DNA from: TMED109 sp002684605
GTDB lineage: Bacteria; Pseudomonadota; Alphaproteobacteria; TMED109
Reading direction: 5' to 3'
Assembly: GCA_913046335.1 (NCBI GenBank)
Contig: CAJWSU010000005.1
Span: 1-64,000, forward strand
Length of the DNA: 64,000 nt
Part shown: positions 32,212 to 41,943 of the stretch, one piece after another
Layout of the letters: every line of letters starts with the position of its first letter
How positions within the stretch are numbered: the first letter of the stretch is position 1
Position numbers and translations under genes: made by a program
The notes under the pieces: model-generated
Databases searched by the model: none
The model's input: the letters and a program-made list of their open reading frames with translations, nothing else
Told to the model about the DNA's origin: nothing

Positions 32212-32880
32212 TTGTCCGTTTCAATAGAAGTAATGAACAAAAATATGATAGATAGGCAATTAAAACCTGTTGGAGTTAATGATAAATTAATACTAGATGC
32301 TTTCAAAAGTATACCTCGTGAATTGTTTGTAGATATAAATAAGAAATCAATAGCATACCATGAAGGTGATATGGAAATTAAAGAAGGTCGCTGGCTATTA
32401 TCAGCTGGATTAATAGGACGCTTAATAAGTTCAGTTTCTATTTCGAAAGAAGATGTAATATTAGAAATTGGTTCTTGTACTGGTTATGCAACAGCTATTT
32501 TAGAAAAGTTATCATCTTTAGTTGTAGGTATTGAGAAAGATTATAATTTAAGAAACGATGCTAATAATATATTGGCAAAAATTGGTGCAGATAGCGCGCT
32601 AATAGTAGATGGAGATCATATGCTTGGTAATATTAAAAGTGCTCCATATGATAAAATTTTTATTTTTGGGTCTGTAAAATCTATTCCTGATGAATTATTT
32701 AATCAATTAGCAGATCATGGTAAAATAGTTTGTGGTATTAAAGGCCAAAATAATGATAAATCATATGGAAAGGCAGTTGTATTTAAAAAAAATAGAGGTA
32801 TAGTTAGTAGCTCATCTATATTTAACGCAAATATTCCAGCTATGTTTGGTTTTGATAATGAAGATGTTTTTGAGTTTTAA
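32212..32880 (+). CDS. Protein-L-isoaspartate methyltransferase-like protein (copy 1)
   Basis: A 222-residue SAM-dependent methyltransferase of the PCMT family. Motif I is VILEIGSCTGYATAILEKL. The N-terminal segment RELFVDINKKSIAYHE matches the PCMT start. The usual TISQPYIVA-type isoaspartate-binding segment is replaced by RWLLSAGLIGRLIS, so the repair activity is not certain. The location immediately before tolC is typical of alphaproteobacteria. It starts with TTG behind a strong GAGGAG. Confidence 0.8.
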   Translation: MSVSIEVMNKNMIDRQLKPVGVNDKLILDAFKSIPRELFVDINKKSIAYHEGDMEIKEGRWLLSAGLIGRLISSVSISKEDVILEIGSCTGYATAILEKLSSLVVGIEKDYNLRNDANNILAKIGADSALIVDGDHMLGNIKSAPYDKIFIFGSVKSIPDELFNQLADHGKIVCGIKGQNNDKSYGKAVVFKKNRGIVSSSSIFNANIPAMFGFDNEDVFEF

Positions 32881-32901
32881 TAGGTTTTAGAAGGATATAT
32901 A

Positions 32902-34299
32902 ATGTTTAGAATAGTAAAAATTTTTCTCTTTAAATATATAGCATACTTATCAGCAATGATATTTATATTTTTATCAGAAGCAAATGCCCAAAGCTTAAGT
33001 TCTTCTCTTGCAAATGCTTATACTAATCATCCTCTATTAGCATCTGAAAGAAGTGAAGAAAGAGTTGTGACTGAGGATATAGTAGAAGCTTTAGCAGGGT
33101 GGAATCCTGTTGTGTATTTAGATGCATCTATAGGAAAATCTCTAGATACCACAAAAACAAATACTACTACAAAAACAAATAGTAACCTTCCGGTATCTAT
33201 GGGAGTTGTATTAGAGCAGAAAATATATGATGGCGGAAAGACTAATCAAAATATTAATATAGCAAATGCTAACTTTGAAATGTCTAAATCAAAGTTAATG
33301 ATGATAGAAAATGAAGTTTTATTACAAGCAGCTATTGCATATTTTGATTTACTTAAAGAGTTAGATTTACTAGATATTGCTAAGAAAAATAAAGAAGTAA
33401 TTAAAAGGCAATTAGAAGCAACAAAAGATAGGTTTGATGTAGGTGATTTAACAATTACAGATGTTTCTCAGGCTGAAGCTAGACTTTCAGATGCATCTGC
33501 TAATTTGGTTAAGGCTGAAGCTGATTTAAATAGCGCAAAAGCTGTATATTTTTCAGACACTGGTATGGAAGCTGAAGATATTTTTTATCCTGAAACAATG
33601 CCTGTTATACCTTTAAACCTTCAAGATATTATGGAGAGTGTTAAAAGTGGTAATGCAAATATTGCTTTTGCAAGAAGGAGCAAAGATTTAGCAGAAGAAG
33701 AGTTAAAATTGATTCTCAAAGAAATGTCTATGACTGTGGACTTTAGGGCTAGAGCAAATCAAGCATATGATCCAAATACCTTTTTCGAAGAACAAAGATA
33801 TTTTGATGTTTCAGCTAATATGAAACTTCCTCTTTACAAGGGAGGAAAAGATAAAGCTAACATTAGAAAGTATAGAGAAAAAATAATTAAGAGTAATTCT
33901 AATATTAGTAATATATTAAGAGAAGAATCTGAAAAAGCCATGATTATATGGAATAAAATACAAAGCTTAAACTCTCAGATAATTTCTTTTAAAGCGTCTA
34001 TTTTAGCAAATGAAATTGCCTTAGAAGGAGTAGTTCAAGAAGAAAATGTTGGTGCAAGAACTGTATTAGATGTTCTTGATGCAGAAAATGAATTATTTAG
34101 AGCTAAAGCAAACCTAATAAAGGCTAATACTAGTCTATATATAGCTTCTTATCAAATCATAGAAGTTACTGGTAATATGAATGCTAAGTATTTAAATTTA
34201 CCTGTTACGGTCTTTCATGATTCTAATAAATATTATAATAAAGTAAAAGGTTTATCTGGAGAAGGTAAATCTATACTTGATATTTTAAATATTAACTAA
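32902..34299 (+). CDS. tolC: TolC family outer-membrane efflux/secretion protein
   Basis: A 465-residue outer-membrane channel. After a signal peptide ending SEANAQS, two repeats of long coiled-coil helices and beta segments follow: KLMMIENEVLLQAAIAYFDL and the second-half equivalent GARTVLDVLDAENELFRAKANLIKANTSLYIASYQI. GVVLEQKIYDGGKTNQNI is a beta-strand region. It is the trimeric exit duct for RND, ABC and type I secretion pumps and would suit the RND-type pump two genes upstream. It belongs to the pcm-tolC-popZ-like-valS segment. Confidence 0.9.
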   Translation: MFRIVKIFLFKYIAYLSAMIFIFLSEANAQSLSSSLANAYTNHPLLASERSEERVVTEDIVEALAGWNPVVYLDASIGKSLDTTKTNTTTKTNSNLPVSMGVVLEQKIYDGGKTNQNINIANANFEMSKSKLMMIENEVLLQAAIAYFDLLKELDLLDIAKKNKEVIKRQLEATKDRFDVGDLTITDVSQAEARLSDASANLVKAEADLNSAKAVYFSDTGMEAEDIFYPETMPVIPLNLQDIMESVKSGNANIAFARRSKDLAEEELKLILKEMSMTVDFRARANQAYDPNTFFEEQRYFDVSANMKLPLYKGGKDKANIRKYREKIIKSNSNISNILREESEKAMIIWNKIQSLNSQIISFKASILANEIALEGVVQEENVGARTVLDVLDAENELFRAKANLIKANTSLYIASYQIIEVTGNMNAKYLNLPVTVFHDSNKYYNKVKGLSGEGKSILDILNIN

Positions 34300-34315
34300 T
34301 TAGATAAATTAAATT

Positions 34316-34645
34316 ATGGTTAATTCTAAAATAGTAAAAAATAATATTACTTCAGCTATGAAAGAACTAGAAACTGCTCTAATGGAGAAGCAAAAACCTT
34401 TAGTTAAAAAACATAAAAAAACTTTGATTAAAAAGAAGGTAATTAAAAAAATTATACCTTCTGATATTTTGCTTTTAACAGATATTATAAAAGAGTCACC
34501 ATTTTATAAAAAAGATTCAAATAGAGCTATTGTAAAAAAAAGTATTCAATCAATAATAGAATCTGATATTAAATTATGGATAAAGGCTAATATGCATATA
34601 ACTACAGATGATTATGTTAAGAAAGCTCTAAAAACTATTAAATAA
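34316..34645 (+). CDS. PopZ-like DUF2497 protein (short)
   Basis: A 109-residue protein between tolC and valS, the usual place of DUF2497/PopZ-type polar organising proteins in alphaproteobacteria. The C-terminal 40 residues, SIQSIIESDIKLWIKANMHI...VKKALKTI, match the conserved helical oligomerisation region (the LxPMLKxWLDxNLP-type pattern). The N-terminal half is very basic (KKHKKTLIKKKVIKKI) and lacks the proline- and acid-rich spacer of Caulobacter PopZ, so it is a minimal variant. No SD is visible. Functional assignment rests on synteny and the C-terminal helices. Confidence 0.65.
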   Translation: MVNSKIVKNNITSAMKELETALMEKQKPLVKKHKKTLIKKKVIKKIIPSDILLLTDIIKESPFYKKDSNRAIVKKSIQSIIESDIKLWIKANMHITTDDYVKKALKTIK

Positions 34646-34686
34646 TTAATTAGTTTAGTCAATATATGATGTAATGGAATGCAAAG

Positions 34687-37362
34687 ATGCCTATAAAAAA
34701 AGCAGAAGTAAAAGCTAAGAATAAAGTTTCTAGTTCTGAAATTGAAAACTATTCTAGTTCTGTGTGGGATAATAATAAAATTATGGAAGCAAAAATAGAT
34801 TCTGATAAGGAATCTATTACAATTATGATGCCTCCACCCAATGTAACTGGTAGCTTACATATTGGTCATGCTTTAAATATGACATTACAAGATGTTATTG
34901 CTAGATATTGGCGAATGAAAGGAAAGGATGTTTTATGGCAGCCTGGAACAGATCACGCGGGTATAGCAACACAAATGGTAGTAGAAAGAAAAATTTTAAA
35001 GGAAGGAATAACTTCTAGAGCAGAATTAGGAAGAGGTGATTTTTTAAAGAAAGTTTGGGAATGGAAAGAGGAATCTGGAGGGACTATTGTAAATCAGTTG
35101 AAAAGGCTCGGAGCTTCTGCTGATTGGAGTAGAGAAAGATTTACTTTAGATGAAGGTTTATCTGAAGCTGTTAGAGAAGTTTTTGTAAGCTTATATAAGA
35201 GTAAGTTAATTTATAGAGATAAAAGATTAGTTAACTGGGATACAAAGTTAGAAACTGCGATTTCTGACTTGGAAGTTATTCAAAAAGATAAAAAAGGTTA
35301 TTATTGGTATTTTAAATACCCAATACTAGGCACTAAGAATTATATTATAGTAGCAACTACAAGACCTGAAACATTGCTAGGTGATACATGTGTTGCTGTT
35401 AACCCTAAAGATAAAAGGTATAAAAGTTTAATAGGAAAAAAAGTTCTCTTACCTATTGTTAATAGAGAAATATTAATAGTAGCTGATGAATATGCTGACC
35501 CTGAAAAAGGTACAGGAGCGGTAAAAATTACTCCTGCTCATGATTTTAATGACTTTCAAGTAGGTAAAAGACATAATTTAGAGCCTATTAATATATTGAA
35601 TACGAATGGAACTTTAAATAAAAATACACCTAAGGCTTATCAAGGTCTTACTATATTAAAGGCTAGAGTAAAGATAATTTCTGATATGGAAGAATTAGGT
35701 TTACTAGATAAAATAGAAGACACTATACATGCTGTTCCATATGGTGACAGGTCAGATACAGTTATTGAGCCTTTTTTAACAGATCAATGGTTTGTAGATG
35801 CAAAAAAATTGTCAGGTCCTGCTATAGAAACTGTTAAAAATGGAGAAACAAAATTTATTCCAAAAACATGGGAAAATACTTTTTTTGAATGGATGAATAA
35901 TATAGAGCCATGGTGCATTTCTAGGCAATTATGGTGGGGACATAGGATACCAGCATGGCATGCTCCGGATGGAACTATATTTGTTGGTAAGACATTAGAG
36001 GAAGTGCAAATACAAGCTTTTAATAAGTACGGTAAAAAAATAGAATTAAAACAAGACCCAGATGTATTAGATACTTGGTTTTCTTCTGGCTTATGGCCGT
36101 TTTCAACATTAGGATGGCCTGATAAAAGTAAAGATCTAATCAAGTATTACCCAGGAGATATCTTAGTTACAGGCTTTGATATAATATTTTTTTGGGTAGC
36201 AAGAATGATGATGCTAGGTATTCATTTTATGAAAAAATCACCATTTAAGGAAGTCTATGTTCATGCTTTAGTTCGTGATTCAAAGGGTAATAAAATGTCA
36301 AAATCTAAAGGTAATGTCGTTAATCCTTTGGTGCTTATGGATCAATACGGCACTGATACAATTAGATTTTCATTAACAGCTTTAGCGACTCAGGGAAGAG
36401 ATATAAAGCTAGCTGAAGATAGAATAGTGGGATATAGAAATTTTATAACTAAAATACATAATGCTTCAAAGTTTTTAGAAATCAATGACTGTGTCTTAGA
36501 TAAAGAATTTGATATCAAAATGATACAAAAACCTATTAGTTTATGGATTATAAACCTTCTTTATAAAACAGCAGATAATGTATCTTCAGAGATAGAATCT
36601 TACAGGTTTAATGAGGCAGCAAATAACGCATATCATTTTGTTTGGCATAATTTTTGTGATTGGTATTTAGAAATAGTAAAACCTGTTTTATCTGAAATTA
36701 ATAGTGAAGAAAATAAAGAGATAAAAAATACTACAGCTTATGTATTTAGCAAAATATTAATAATTTTACATCCAATTATACCTTTTAACACTGAATACTT
36801 GTACAGTAAGGTTCATAATTTTGGAGAAATACTCTCCTTAATGGATTGGCCTGATTCAAATATTGAAAAAATTAAATTAAGTAAAAATAATATAGAGATA
36901 GAATGGATCATAAAATTCATTAGTGAAATTAGGTCTTTACGAGCAATGTTAAATATACCATTTAAATCACTGATAAATGTATATTATAAGTCTATTGATA
37001 AAAAATATCTTAATATTATTAATAGTAATATTGAAACTTTAAAAAGTATTGCAGGAGTAGAAAGTTTTTCTTTCAATGCTAATGATTCTGACAACTCCGC
37101 TCAAATATTAGTAGATGATGCAACTTTTAATATATCTCTCAAGGGCGTAATAGATATAAATATTGAGCTAGATAGATTGAATAAAGATTTATCAAAATTA
37201 AAAGATGATATTTCTATAATTGATGCTAAGTTATTAAATAAAAATTTTATAGAACGTGCACCTAAGGAGGTAATAGAAGAGCAAAAAAGTAAAAAAGAAG
37301 GTATCAAAAGCTTGGCAGATAGGCTTCAACTAGCAATTAATAGATTAGATAATAAAATATAG
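34687..37362 (+). CDS. valS: Valyl-tRNA synthetase
   Basis: An 891-residue class I synthetase. The HIGH motif is in NVTGSLHIGHALNMTLQD, and KMSKS is seen as GNKMSKSKGNVVNP. The editing (CP1) domain contains TTRPETLLGDTCVAV. A C-terminal coiled coil (IDINIELDRLNKDLSKLKDDI) is typical of ValS and absent from IleS and LeuS. The length is slightly below the usual 950. It follows the PopZ-like gene and is ten bases upstream of ilvD. Confidence 0.96.
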   Translation: MPIKKAEVKAKNKVSSSEIENYSSSVWDNNKIMEAKIDSDKESITIMMPPPNVTGSLHIGHALNMTLQDVIARYWRMKGKDVLWQPGTDHAGIATQMVVERKILKEGITSRAELGRGDFLKKVWEWKEESGGTIVNQLKRLGASADWSRERFTLDEGLSEAVREVFVSLYKSKLIYRDKRLVNWDTKLETAISDLEVIQKDKKGYYWYFKYPILGTKNYIIVATTRPETLLGDTCVAVNPKDKRYKSLIGKKVLLPIVNREILIVADEYADPEKGTGAVKITPAHDFNDFQVGKRHNLEPINILNTNGTLNKNTPKAYQGLTILKARVKIISDMEELGLLDKIEDTIHAVPYGDRSDTVIEPFLTDQWFVDAKKLSGPAIETVKNGETKFIPKTWENTFFEWMNNIEPWCISRQLWWGHRIPAWHAPDGTIFVGKTLEEVQIQAFNKYGKKIELKQDPDVLDTWFSSGLWPFSTLGWPDKSKDLIKYYPGDILVTGFDIIFFWVARMMMLGIHFMKKSPFKEVYVHALVRDSKGNKMSKSKGNVVNPLVLMDQYGTDTIRFSLTALATQGRDIKLAEDRIVGYRNFITKIHNASKFLEINDCVLDKEFDIKMIQKPISLWIINLLYKTADNVSSEIESYRFNEAANNAYHFVWHNFCDWYLEIVKPVLSEINSEENKEIKNTTAYVFSKILIILHPIIPFNTEYLYSKVHNFGEILSLMDWPDSNIEKIKLSKNNIEIEWIIKFISEIRSLRAMLNIPFKSLINVYYKSIDKKYLNIINSNIETLKSIAGVESFSFNANDSDNSAQILVDDATFNISLKGVIDINIELDRLNKDLSKLKDDISIIDAKLLNKNFIERAPKEVIEEQKSKKEGIKSLADRLQLAINRLDNKI

Positions 37363-37372
37363 GGGGTACATT

Positions 37373-39091
37373 ATGACAAAATTTAATAAAGATAAACTAC
37401 CGAGTAGACATGTGACAGAAGGGCCTGGCAAAGCCCCACACAGATCCTTTTTTTATGCCATGAATTTAACAACTGAGCAAATTCATCAGCCACTTATTGG
37501 GGTAGTTTCAACTTGGAATGAGTCTGCTCCATGTAACATTACCTTAAGAAGGCAAGCGCAATCTGTAAAAAAGGGGGTATGGCTTGCTGAGGGAACACCA
37601 AGAGAATTTACTACCATAACAGTTACAGATGGAATAGCTATGGGTCATCAAGGAATGAAGGCTTCTTTAGCAAGTAGGGAGGCTATTGCGGATACAATTG
37701 AATTATCTGTTAGAGGTCATTGCTACGATGGTTTAGTTGGTGTTGCAGGATGTGATAAAGCTCTACCAGGTGTTATGATGTCAATGCTTAGATTAAATGT
37801 TCCAAGCGTGTTTATATATGGGGGCTCAATTATGCCTGGAAGGCATAAAGGAAGAGACCTTACAGTACAAGATGTATATGAAGCAGTAGGACAAAATGAT
37901 GCAGGTATGATAGATGCTAAAGAGTTAGATTTAATAGAGCGTGCAGCTTGTCCATCAGCAGGTTCTTGTGGAGGACAGTTTACTGCAAATACAATGGCTT
38001 GTGTGAGTGAAGCCGTAGGCTTAGCTTTGCCTAATAGTACTGGTGCACCAGCTCCATATGAATCTAGAGATGAATATGCATTAGCAGCTGGAAAGCAAGT
38101 AATGAAATTAATTGAATTAAATATTCGTCCTAGAGATATTGTTACTTTAAAATCTCTAGAAAATGCTGCTAGGGTTGTAGCAGCCTCAGGCGGATCTACA
38201 AATGCAGCTTTACATTTGCCAGCAATGGCAAATGAAGCCGGCATAGATTTTGATTTATTTGCTGTTGCTGAAATTTTTAAGTCTACACCTTATATAGCTG
38301 ACTTAAAACCAGGTGGTAAATATGTGGCAAAAGATTTACATGAAGCTGGGGGAGTTCAAGTAATTTTAAAAACTTTATTTGAAGCAGGCTATATACATGG
38401 CGATTGCATTACTGTTACAGGAAAGACTATGGAAGAAAATTTAAAAGATATCACCTTTCCCGAAAATCAAGATGTAATATATAAAGTGGAAAATGCAATT
38501 ACACCTACAGGTGGAGTAGTTGGTCTAAAGGGCAATATAGCGGAAGAAGGAGCTATAGTAAAAGTTGCTGGCATGTCTAAGTTAAGACATGTGGGTCCTG
38601 CTATTGTTTTTGATTGTGAGGAGGATGCATATCAAGCTGTTAAAGAACGAAAATACAAGGAAGGAGATGTTTTTGTTATTCGCTATGAAGGGCCTAGAGG
38701 TGGGCCTGGAATGAGGGAAATGTTGGCAACCACAGCGGCTATTTATGGTCAAGGAATGGGAGAAAAGGTTGCTCTTATTACTGATGGACGTTTCTCAGGC
38801 GCAACCAGGGGTTTTTGTGTAGGACATGTGGGACCAGAAGCCGCAGTTGGTGGATCTATAGCTTTAATAAAAAATGGAGATATAATAACTATCGATGCGG
38901 AAACAAGTGAACTGAGTGTTGATTTATCAGAGGAAGAGATAATTGCAAGAAGAAAAAATTGGAAAGCTCGTGAACATGAATATGGCTCAGGTGAGATATG
39001 GAAGTATTCTCAGCTAGTAGGATCTGCACTTAAAGGTGCAGTTACACATCCGGGTGCAAAAAAAGAGAAGCATTGTTATGCAGATACATAG
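37373..39091 (+). CDS. ilvD: Dihydroxy-acid dehydratase
   Basis: A 572-residue enzyme of valine, isoleucine and pantothenate synthesis that dehydrates 2,3-dihydroxy-acids. Cluster-binding cysteines lie in GVAGCDKALPG and CPSAGSCGGQFTANTM. Further signatures are VIYKVENAITPTGGVVGLKGN and TDGRFSGATRGFCVGHVGPEA. The GGVVGLKGN and AGSCGG pattern favours the [2Fe-2S]-type of the IlvD/Edd family. SD AGGGGG precedes the ATG. Pairing with valS upstream places valine synthesis beside valine charging. Confidence 0.95.
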   Translation: MTKFNKDKLPSRHVTEGPGKAPHRSFFYAMNLTTEQIHQPLIGVVSTWNESAPCNITLRRQAQSVKKGVWLAEGTPREFTTITVTDGIAMGHQGMKASLASREAIADTIELSVRGHCYDGLVGVAGCDKALPGVMMSMLRLNVPSVFIYGGSIMPGRHKGRDLTVQDVYEAVGQNDAGMIDAKELDLIERAACPSAGSCGGQFTANTMACVSEAVGLALPNSTGAPAPYESRDEYALAAGKQVMKLIELNIRPRDIVTLKSLENAARVVAASGGSTNAALHLPAMANEAGIDFDLFAVAEIFKSTPYIADLKPGGKYVAKDLHEAGGVQVILKTLFEAGYIHGDCITVTGKTMEENLKDITFPENQDVIYKVENAITPTGGVVGLKGNIAEEGAIVKVAGMSKLRHVGPAIVFDCEEDAYQAVKERKYKEGDVFVIRYEGPRGGPGMREMLATTAAIYGQGMGEKVALITDGRFSGATRGFCVGHVGPEAAVGGSIALIKNGDIITIDAETSELSVDLSEEEIIARRKNWKAREHEYGSGEIWKYSQLVGSALKGAVTHPGAKKEKHCYADT

Positions 39092-39109
39092 GGTATTTTA
39101 AGAATATAT

Positions 39110-40573
39110 ATGATAAAAAGCTATTTTCTTATTTTAAAAGTATTATTTGTCATTTTCATATTTTTTTTTATTAGCAGCTGTGTAAAAAATAATGCTACAG
39201 GAGAGAGACAATTAGTCATTCTATCTCAGACCGAAGAAAACAATATTGGTGCTAAGGAACATCCTAAAATAATAAAAAGTTTTGGAGGTGTATATCAAGA
39301 TAAAAAATTACAAGAATATGTTAAGAATATAGGAAACAAAATTACTGAAAAAGCAGATATGTCTAATATAAGATGGACTTTTACAATTCTAGATAGTCCA
39401 ATTGTTAATGCTTTTGCCCTTCCTGGTGGCTATGTATATGTAACTAGAGGTCTATTGGCGCTTGCCAACGATGAAGCAGAAATTGCAAGTGTAATTGGTC
39501 ATGAAATTGCTCATGTAACAGCAAGGCATACTGCACAAAGGCATGCAAAAGCAACACTTTCAGGTATAGGTTTAGATTTGTTAAATGTTTTAGTTGGTCA
39601 GCCAATAATTACGAATTTAGCAAGCATAGGAATGCAAGGAGTTCTTTCATCATTTAGTCGATCTGAAGAATTGGAAGCAGATGAATTAGGTATTCAATAT
39701 ATATTTAAAGCTCAATACGATCCTGAAGGGTCTTATAGATTTCTCAGTAGGCTTGATAAGTTAACAAAAATATCATCTACTGATGAACAAAATGCTATAA
39801 ATTCTATTTTTTCTACTCATCCTAAAACTATAGATAGAATGAAAATTTCAAAAGAAAATGTTCCATCGAGCGTAAGTTTTAAAAATTATAAAAAAAAATA
39901 TTTAAACGCAATTAACAATATGATCTATGGAGATTCATCATCACAAGGGATAATAAAAAATAATCAATTTTTTCACCTTGAGTTAGACTTCTCTTTTAAC
40001 ATACCAAAAAAATACAAAGTTTCTAATAACGATAATTCTATAATTCTATTTAATAAGTCTAAAGAAGAAATAATAATTTTTGATGGGCTGGATAGTCAAC
40101 CTGGTATTTCACTTATAGAATTAGCAGAATCAATTTATAATAGGTCTGATATAAAGACATTTAAAGAAATAAATATAAATGACAAATTAGCAATATATTT
40201 TGATGAAAAGTCTAATGTAAAATATGAAGGTAGAGAATATAATAGAAGAACTTACTTAATTAATTGGGGTAATGGAAAAATATGGAGGATTTCTATATTA
40301 ATAAACCCTTCAAATCAGGACATAAATTTTAAAAGCGGAAATTTAGTAGCATTAAGTTTGCATAATTTAACAGAAGAAGAAAGAGTTATAGGAAAACCAA
40401 AATACATCAAAATTATTGAAACTAAGTTAAATGATACTCCTGCTATTTTATCAACTCAGATGGGTATTGAAGATAAAAAATTGGAATATTTTTGTATTAT
40501 TAATGGAATAAACTTTGATAATAGTAATGAAATATTAGAACAGGGTACATTAATTAAAATGATAATTAATTAA
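39110..40573 (+). CDS. M48-family zinc metalloprotease lipoprotein (BepA/LoiP-like)
   Basis: A 487-residue envelope protease. The N-terminal hydrophobic segment ends FFISSC, a lipobox-like site. HEIAHVTARH (around residue 129) is the HExxH zinc motif, and EELEADELG supplies the third ligand. The catalytic domain fills the first half; the second half is a beta-rich domain, ending in a LysM-like segment (EDKKLEYFCIINGINFDNSNEILEQG). Such proteases degrade misfolded outer-membrane proteins. It follows ilvD by 18 bases, and a hairpin terminator follows. Confidence 0.88.
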   Translation: MIKSYFLILKVLFVIFIFFFISSCVKNNATGERQLVILSQTEENNIGAKEHPKIIKSFGGVYQDKKLQEYVKNIGNKITEKADMSNIRWTFTILDSPIVNAFALPGGYVYVTRGLLALANDEAEIASVIGHEIAHVTARHTAQRHAKATLSGIGLDLLNVLVGQPIITNLASIGMQGVLSSFSRSEELEADELGIQYIFKAQYDPEGSYRFLSRLDKLTKISSTDEQNAINSIFSTHPKTIDRMKISKENVPSSVSFKNYKKKYLNAINNMIYGDSSSQGIIKNNQFFHLELDFSFNIPKKYKVSNNDNSIILFNKSKEEIIIFDGLDSQPGISLIELAESIYNRSDIKTFKEININDKLAIYFDEKSNVKYEGREYNRRTYLINWGNGKIWRISILINPSNQDINFKSGNLVALSLHNLTEEERVIGKPKYIKIIETKLNDTPAILSTQMGIEDKKLEYFCIINGINFDNSNEILEQGTLIKMIIN

Positions 40574-40575
40574 TG

Positions 40576-40616
40576 ATTCAATAAATGTTAATTTTATATT
40601 AATGAATAATTTTTTC
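40576..40616 (+). terminator. Terminator after the M48 protease gene
   Basis: Nested pairs ATTCA/TGAAT and TTAAT/ATTAA form a hairpin at 40576-40607, followed by AATTTTTTC. It stands between convergent genes. Confidence 0.45.
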
Positions 40617-40624
40617 TTAATTAT

Positions 40625-41140
40625 TTATATATTCTGCTTAAAATTCTTATCTTTAAATATTTTAATTTTATCTGATGGTTTTAGAGTAAGTAGAATTTCG
40701 GTAAAATCAACTTGGCTTAATCCTATGCAGCCTTGTGTAGAAGAATAATTATTTTTTGCTATATGTATAAAAATGGCGCTTCCTTTATGAGGAGTTATTG
40801 GTTCTATATTATAATTAATCACTAAAATTAAATTATATATATCATCAGTTCTATAAAATGATTCTTTATGGGCATAATTTATATTTATTAATTTATTATA
40901 ATCTTTATTATTCGGTTCATCTGACCAAGCCATTTTTTTTGATATAGACAAATATTTAAAATGCGTTTTAAGTTTTTTTATTCTGTCAGTTCTGACATAT
41001 AGGTTTCCCAGAGAAAAAACACCAATAGGAGTAGCTTTATCACCTTCTGTTTTTGATTCAATAAGCCCATTTATTCCAAGTGAACACCTATATATTTTTT
41101 CTTTATATATGAGCTTATTATTTTGGTTAACTAATATCAT
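40625..41140 (-). CDS. L,D-transpeptidase (YkuD) family protein
   Basis: A 171-residue YkuD-domain protein. The active-site block IFIHIAKNNYSSTQGCIGLS contains the catalytic Cys with the HxxxxxSxGCIG-type context, and DKATPIGVFSLG is the conserved first strand pair. Enzymes of this class make 3-3 peptidoglycan crosslinks or attach lipoproteins. No signal peptide is obvious (MILVNQNNKLIYKEK start), as in several short alphaproteobacterial members. It is downstream of xthA on the same strand. Confidence 0.85.
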   Translation of the reverse strand: MILVNQNNKLIYKEKIYRCSLGINGLIESKTEGDKATPIGVFSLGNLYVRTDRIKKLKTHFKYLSISKKMAWSDEPNNKDYNKLININYAHKESFYRTDDIYNLILVINYNIEPITPHKGSAIFIHIAKNNYSSTQGCIGLSQVDFTEILLTLKPSDKIKIFKDKNFKQNI

Positions 41141-41162
41141 AAATTCACATGCTTATTAAAAG

Positions 41163-41942
41163 CTAATCTGTAATATTTATAATTATTGGGGCATGATCAG
41201 AAGGTTTTTCTAATGATCTATGATATTTATTTATTTCTACAGAATTTAATTTATCTAGAGCAATTGGAGAAAGTAAAAAATGATCTATTCTTAAACCTTT
41301 ATTTTGTTCAAATGCTCTACCATAGTCCCAATAACTCCATTCCGTCTTATCTGGGTGTATTGCTCTCCATGCATCGTAGTAACCTAAGTTTATAATTTCT
41401 CTAAGTTTGGCTCTTGATTCTGGTTGAAATAAGGCATCATTTCTCATATTTTCTGGGTTGGATGCATCTCTATCTTCAGGACAAACATTAAAATCACCTC
41501 CAAGTATTACACACTCTTCATTTCTTAATAACTCTTTGGCTCTATTTTTTAATTTTTCCATCCATTCTATTTTATAATCAAATTTTTCTGTATTTATAGG
41601 GTTTCCATTTGGTAAATATATTGAGGCAACTCTAAAACCACTATTCTTAGCATCTATCCAGCATTCAAGGTATCTGGCTTGCTCGTCGTCTGTATCTACA
41701 TATAATGTATCTTTAACGTCTTCTATAGGATGTCTTGATAATATGGCAACACCATTGTAAGATTTTTGACCTTTATAAATGACATTATAACCTAATTCTT
41801 CTAAATCTATTATAGGTATATCTTTTTCTTGTGCTTTAAGTTCTTGAAGTAATAAAACATCAGGAGACTGTTTATTAACAAAATCTTGTACATGAGGAAG
41901 ACGAACCCTGATTGAGTTTACATTCCAACTGGCTATTTTCAT
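41163..41942 (-). CDS. xthA: Exodeoxyribonuclease III
   Basis: A 259-residue apurinic/apyrimidinic endonuclease and 3'-5' exonuclease of base-excision repair. It starts MKIASWNVNSIRVRLPHV, has LLLQELKAQ with the metal-binding Glu, LGGDFNVCPEDRD (Asn-Asp active site), and ends SDHAPI with the catalytic Asp-His. Length and motifs match E. coli Xth/ExoA. It follows erpA by one base. Confidence 0.95.
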   Translation of the reverse strand: MKIASWNVNSIRVRLPHVQDFVNKQSPDVLLLQELKAQEKDIPIIDLEELGYNVIYKGQKSYNGVAILSRHPIEDVKDTLYVDTDDEQARYLECWIDAKNSGFRVASIYLPNGNPINTEKFDYKIEWMEKLKNRAKELLRNEECVILGGDFNVCPEDRDASNPENMRNDALFQPESRAKLREIINLGYYDAWRAIHPDKTEWSYWDYGRAFEQNKGLRIDHFLLSPIALDKLNSVEINKYHRSLEKPSDHAPIIINITD

Positions 41943-41943
41943 A

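Noticed and set aside
35784..36143. Open frame antisense to valS
   Set aside because: Shadow of the valS coding sequence with no recognisable protein features.
37723..38244. Long open frame antisense to ilvD (173 codons)
   Set aside because: It mirrors strongly conserved ilvD codons, has no SD or family resemblance, and is a shadow frame.
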